Origin: an uncultured Rickettsiales bacterium
GTDB lineage: Bacteria > Pseudomonadota > Alphaproteobacteria > Rs-D84
Assembly: GCA_900546225.1 (NCBI GenBank)
Contig: URBZ01000010.1
Coordinates: forward strand, 1 to 32,128
Direction of reading: 5' to 3'
Length of the DNA: 32,128 nucleotides
How positions within the stretch are numbered: position 1 is the stretch's first letter; each line of letters starts with the position of its first letter. Shown one piece after another: positions 29,473 to 32,128 of the stretch. The notes under the pieces were generated by a model. That model was given only the letters and a program-made list of their open reading frames with translations, searched no databases and was not told the DNA's origin. The position numbers and the translations under genes are program-made.

Positions 29473-30012
29473 ATGTGGACAGCAGTCGCAATCGTTGCAA
29501 TTTTCGTTTTATATTTTATCGCCGTGTATAACGGTCTGGTCGCACGCAAAAATCAGGCGCGCGAGGCATTTGCCACAATTGATACCCAATTAAAGCGTCG
29601 TTATGATTTGATTCCTAATTTGGTCGAAACAGTGCGTGGCGCGGCCAAACACGAACGCGAAACGTTGGACGCGGTTATCGCGGCGCGCAATTCGGCCATG
29701 AATGCAACCGGTGACGCCCGCGCGGCGGCGGAAAACCAGTTGTCGGGGGCACTGAAAAGCATCTTTGCATTGTCGGAAAATTACCCAACATTGCGCGCAA
29801 ATGAAAACTTTCTGGAATTACAGCGTGAATTGTCCGACACGGAAAACAAAATTCAGGCATCGCGCCAGTTCTATAACACCGTGGTCATGGCGTTGAATAC
29901 CCAAATTGACCAGTTCCCATCAAACATTGTTGCGCGTGCATTTGGTATTACGCATGAACAAATGTTTGCAGCGGACGATGCGTCACGTGCCAACCCAACG
30001 GTAAAGTTCTGA
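29473..30012 (+). CDS. lemA: LemA family membrane protein
   Basis: A 179-aa protein with one N-terminal membrane segment (about 3-20, VAIVAIFVLYFIAVYN) and the LemA helical-bundle domain: RREAFATIDTQLKRRYDLIPNLVETV-type block (about 32-56), ENYPTLRANENFLELQRELSDTENKIQASRQFYN (about 100-135) and the FPSNIVARAFG C terminus. The function of LemA is not settled; it is often encoded next to HtpX- or TPM-domain genes, but here htpX is about 28 kb away and a PHP-family gene follows. Its stop overlaps the next start (TGATG). Confidence 0.93.
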   Translation: MWTAVAIVAIFVLYFIAVYNGLVARKNQAREAFATIDTQLKRRYDLIPNLVETVRGAAKHERETLDAVIAARNSAMNATGDARAAAENQLSGALKSIFALSENYPTLRANENFLELQRELSDTENKIQASRQFYNTVVMALNTQIDQFPSNIVARAFGITHEQMFAADDASRANPTVKF

Positions 30013-30863
30013 TGCAAGATTTTACTCTGCATACCCATACAATCGGTTTTGACGGTAAAAACACGCCCGCCCAAATGGCGGCGCGTGCCACAGAATTGGG
30101 TATGCACACAATCGGGATTTCAAATCACTTTATTGTGCATCCGAATATTCGTCGCGCCCCAATGTATAAATATGCTGTGCGGGGCGGGTACGATGGCATC
30201 TATTCAGATTCATTTGATAAAACCATCGAAAAGTTTCGCGCGCACTATGACGAACTGAATGAATTGGCCAGCCGCACTAATATTCGCATTTTGCGCGGGA
30301 TGGAGGTTGATTATTTCACATACCCCGCGTGGCGTGCCAGATTTGAACGCGCCGTGCGGATTCTGCAACCCGACTATATCATCGGGACGGCGCATTTTGT
30401 GGAATATGGTGGCGTCTTGTGCAATACGCACGATGCTGCGCACGCGTCGCCGGATGTCCAGAATCAGATGCTGAAAACATATTGGGCAAATATTAGCGAT
30501 GCGGCGGCGTCCGGCCTGTTCACATGGATTGCGCATTTGGATTTGTATAAAAAGGCGGGGCTGGGGCGCGCGGAACAGTGGCGCGATGCGGAATCCGCCG
30601 CGCTGGACGCGATTGCGGCGTCAAATACCGCGATGGAGATAAATACCAGTTTATACGAACAAGGCGATGAACCGTACCCGTCACCACGAATTGTAAAAAT
30701 GGCGGTTGACCGCAATATTCCCATCGTATTCAGCGATGATGCGCATTCTGTTGATAAAATAGGGCGATTTTGGTCACGTGGGAACGTGTTTGCACTTGAA
30801 TGCGGCGTAAAAAACACCCTGTCTTTACAGAAAATACTTGATTTTCGGACAAAAACACTATAA
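30012..30863 (+). CDS. PHP-domain phosphoesterase (histidinol-phosphatase-like)
   Basis: A 283-aa protein with the four PHP metal-binding motifs: LHTHT (about 6-10), ISNHF with its His (about 36), the Glu in GMEVDYF (about 97), GTAHFV (about 125), and the C-terminal DDAH. HLD (near 178) and EINTSLYEQG (near 215) match the HisK/HisJ-type histidinol-phosphate phosphatase branch, which performs the penultimate step of histidine synthesis, but no other his genes are nearby and the substrate could be another phosphate ester. Starts on the lemA stop (TGATG), so the pair is coupled. Confidence 0.82.
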   Translation: MQDFTLHTHTIGFDGKNTPAQMAARATELGMHTIGISNHFIVHPNIRRAPMYKYAVRGGYDGIYSDSFDKTIEKFRAHYDELNELASRTNIRILRGMEVDYFTYPAWRARFERAVRILQPDYIIGTAHFVEYGGVLCNTHDAAHASPDVQNQMLKTYWANISDAAASGLFTWIAHLDLYKKAGLGRAEQWRDAESAALDAIAASNTAMEINTSLYEQGDEPYPSPRIVKMAVDRNIPIVFSDDAHSVDKIGRFWSRGNVFALECGVKNTLSLQKILDFRTKTL

Positions 30864-30980
30864 ACTGAGCGCGCTGGACAATCAGAACTGATTACTGCGG
30901 CGGTGGTTTTTTGGCATCGCACGCGATAAGGAATCTGTGAAAAATCTGGCACCTAAAAACCAAAAACAAAGGATAATATT

Positions 30981-31613
30981 ATGGCAAGAGCAGGCGCGAA
31001 ACGCAGCACTCGTAAATTGAAAATCGCCCGCAGTTTGGGCGTGAACCTGTGGGGTCAGGCAAAATCTCCATTTAATAAACGTAAATACAAACCTGGTCAG
31101 CATGGGCCAACATCTCGTGGTGGCAATTCGTCTGATTACGCAAAACAGATGCGCGCAAAACAGACATTAAAGGGTTACTATGGCAACATCGGTGAAAAGA
31201 AGTTCCGTGCATATTATTTGGAAGCAGATAATATGAAGGGCGACACACCAGATAACTTGATTGGTTTGCTGGAACGCCGTTTGGACGCCGTTGTATATCG
31301 TGCAAAATTAGCACCAACCGTGTTCGCATCACGCCAGTTGGTCAGCCACGGTCACATCTATGTCAACGGCAAACGCGTTAAAATCGCATCATATCAGGTA
31401 AAACCAGGTGACGTTATCACCGTCAGCGAAAAAGCAAAACAGATGCCATTGGTTGTTTTGGCACTGGAATCTGCAGAACGCAACTGGCCAGATTACATCA
31501 ACGTGGACAGCGCGAATTTCACAGCGACATTTGCACGTGTTCCATCGTTCGAAGATGTTCCATACCCAGTTCAGATGTTCCCAGAATTGGTTGTCGAATT
31601 TTATTCTCGTTAA
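30981..31613 (+). CDS. rpsD: 30S ribosomal protein S4 (uS4)
   Basis: A 210-aa S4 protein, a primary 16S rRNA binder that nucleates 30S assembly. The N-terminal zinc-less form (MARAGAKRSTRKLKIARSLG), the KPGQHG block, and the S4 RNA-binding domain LERRLDAVVYRAKLAPTVFASRQLVSHGHIYVNGKRV are diagnostic. Length is usual. AAAGGA precedes the ATG. It stands alone here rather than in the alpha operon. The 117-nt gap upstream (30864-30980) shows no promoter I can assign with confidence. Confidence 0.97.
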   Translation: MARAGAKRSTRKLKIARSLGVNLWGQAKSPFNKRKYKPGQHGPTSRGGNSSDYAKQMRAKQTLKGYYGNIGEKKFRAYYLEADNMKGDTPDNLIGLLERRLDAVVYRAKLAPTVFASRQLVSHGHIYVNGKRVKIASYQVKPGDVITVSEKAKQMPLVVLALESAERNWPDYINVDSANFTATFARVPSFEDVPYPVQMFPELVVEFYSR

Positions 31614-31640
31614 AGATAATAAAAATCGAAACGATTATGA

Positions 31641-31670
31641 AAAACGCGCCGAAATGGCGCGTTTTTTATT
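31641..31670 (+). terminator. Terminator of rpsD
   Basis: A 10-bp stem AAAACGCGCC/GGCGCGTTTT with GAAAT loop and Ts. The core resembles the terminator at 17113-17137. Confidence 0.9.
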
Positions 31671-31699
31671 TTGATTTTTATACATAAATATCGTATCAT
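31671..31699 (+). promoter_or_regulatory. Promoter of trpS
   Basis: -35 TTGATT (31671-31676), 17-nt spacer, -10 TATCAT (31694-31699), predicting a leader of about 25 nt with GAGAG before the ATG. Confidence 0.65.
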
Positions 31700-31730
31700 T
31701 TAACACAAGAAAAATATAGAGAGTATCACT

Positions 31731-32128
31731 ATGTCCAAAGATATTATTTTAACAGGTATTCGTCCAACCGGCCCACTGCACATCGGGCACATGGTTGGTG
31801 CGTTGATACCGAATATTGCAATCCAGAACGCTGGCGGCTATGCAAAAATGTATGCTATGATTGCCGATGCCCAGGGGTTGACCGATAATTTTGATAACCC
31901 GACGCGTGTTCGTGAAAATGTTATGGAAATCACACTGGATATGTTGGCGGCGGGTTATGACCCAACGAAAACCACCATGTTCATTCAGTCAGAGGTTTCA
32001 GAACTGACCGAACTGACGTTCTATTACATGAACTTGGTGACGGTGGCGCGCCTGCAACGTAATCCAACGGTTAAAACCGAAATCGCGCAAAAGGAAAAGT
32101 TTAACGGCGGTGTGCCGGTTGGGTTCTT
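31731..32128 (+). CDS. trpS: Tryptophanyl-tRNA synthetase (5' part, runs off the window)
   Basis: The first 132 codons of a class I aminoacyl-tRNA synthetase. ILTGIRPTGPLHIGHMVGAL near the start contains the HIGH motif in the TrpRS form, followed by MIADAQGLTDN, RENVMEITLDMLAAGYDPTKTTMFIQSEVSELTEL and NPTVKTEI, all typical of TrpRS. The KMSKS half is beyond the window. Start at 31731 with GAGAG upstream; it has its own promoter. Confidence 0.92.
   Translation, partial: MSKDIILTGIRPTGPLHIGHMVGALIPNIAIQNAGGYAKMYAMIADAQGLTDNFDNPTRVRENVMEITLDMLAAGYDPTKTTMFIQSEVSELTELTFYYMNLVTVARLQRNPTVKTEIAQKEKFNGGVPVGF

Noticed and set aside
1..32128. CRISPR array, rRNA or complete insertion sequence
   Set aside because: No regularly spaced direct repeats, no rRNA signatures and no transposase ORF were seen.

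Overview
The window reads as a chromosome segment of an alphaproteobacterium-like Gram-negative with a compact genome. This is inferred from the gene content (BamD, MurJ, RlpA/SPOR, a TolC-type exporter, an M16 processing-peptidase-like protease, queuosine enzymes), tightly overlapping genes and dispersed palindromic repeats of the kind known from Rickettsia-type genomes. I cannot name the species from sequence alone.

Layout. 1-9396: tRNA-Arg(ACG), tdk and htpX (minus), an M23 endopeptidase (plus) meeting an Smr-domain gene (minus) end to end, a TfoX-N gene, rlpA (with both catalytic residues apparently lost), murJ, bamD, dcd, then era and a small lipoprotein. 9398-15178: queA, an M16 protease, tgt, three unknown genes and tRNA-Gly(GCC). 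queA carries a 441-bp in-frame insertion: a DUF559 endonuclease-like domain flanked by inverted copies of a double-hairpin repeat. 15281-19232: an island of small membrane proteins and lipoproteins, including a superinfection-immunity (Imm)-like protein and a lipoprotein with two CX3CX3C arrays. Its two main operons each appear to start with a structured leader ending in a terminator, and the two leaders share a sequence block. 19273-25176: a complete tripartite ABC-2 exporter operon of YbhGFSR type with its TolC partner, in which the double ATPase YbhF is split into two genes. 25360-28439: lysS behind what looks like a leader-peptide attenuator, followed by a RelA/SpoT-like gene. 28625-32128: a cold-shock-domain protein, a repeat cluster, lemA, a PHP-family phosphatase, rpsD and the start of trpS.

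Systems. Envelope building is well represented (M23, RlpA, MurJ, BamD, HtpX, LemA, TolC). queA and tgt sit close together and provide two steps of tRNA queuosine modification. tdk and dcd serve dTTP supply. Several genes (smr, tfoX, murJ, era) have a -10 box whose last base lies exactly 7 nt before the ATG and no Shine-Dalgarno sequence, so leaderless transcription looks common here.

The strongest candidates for something undescribed are (1) the repeat-flanked DUF559 element inside QueA, with two further solo copies of the repeat near 29 kb; (2) the lysS leader-peptide attenuator; and (3) the paired leader RNAs driving the small-lipoprotein island.
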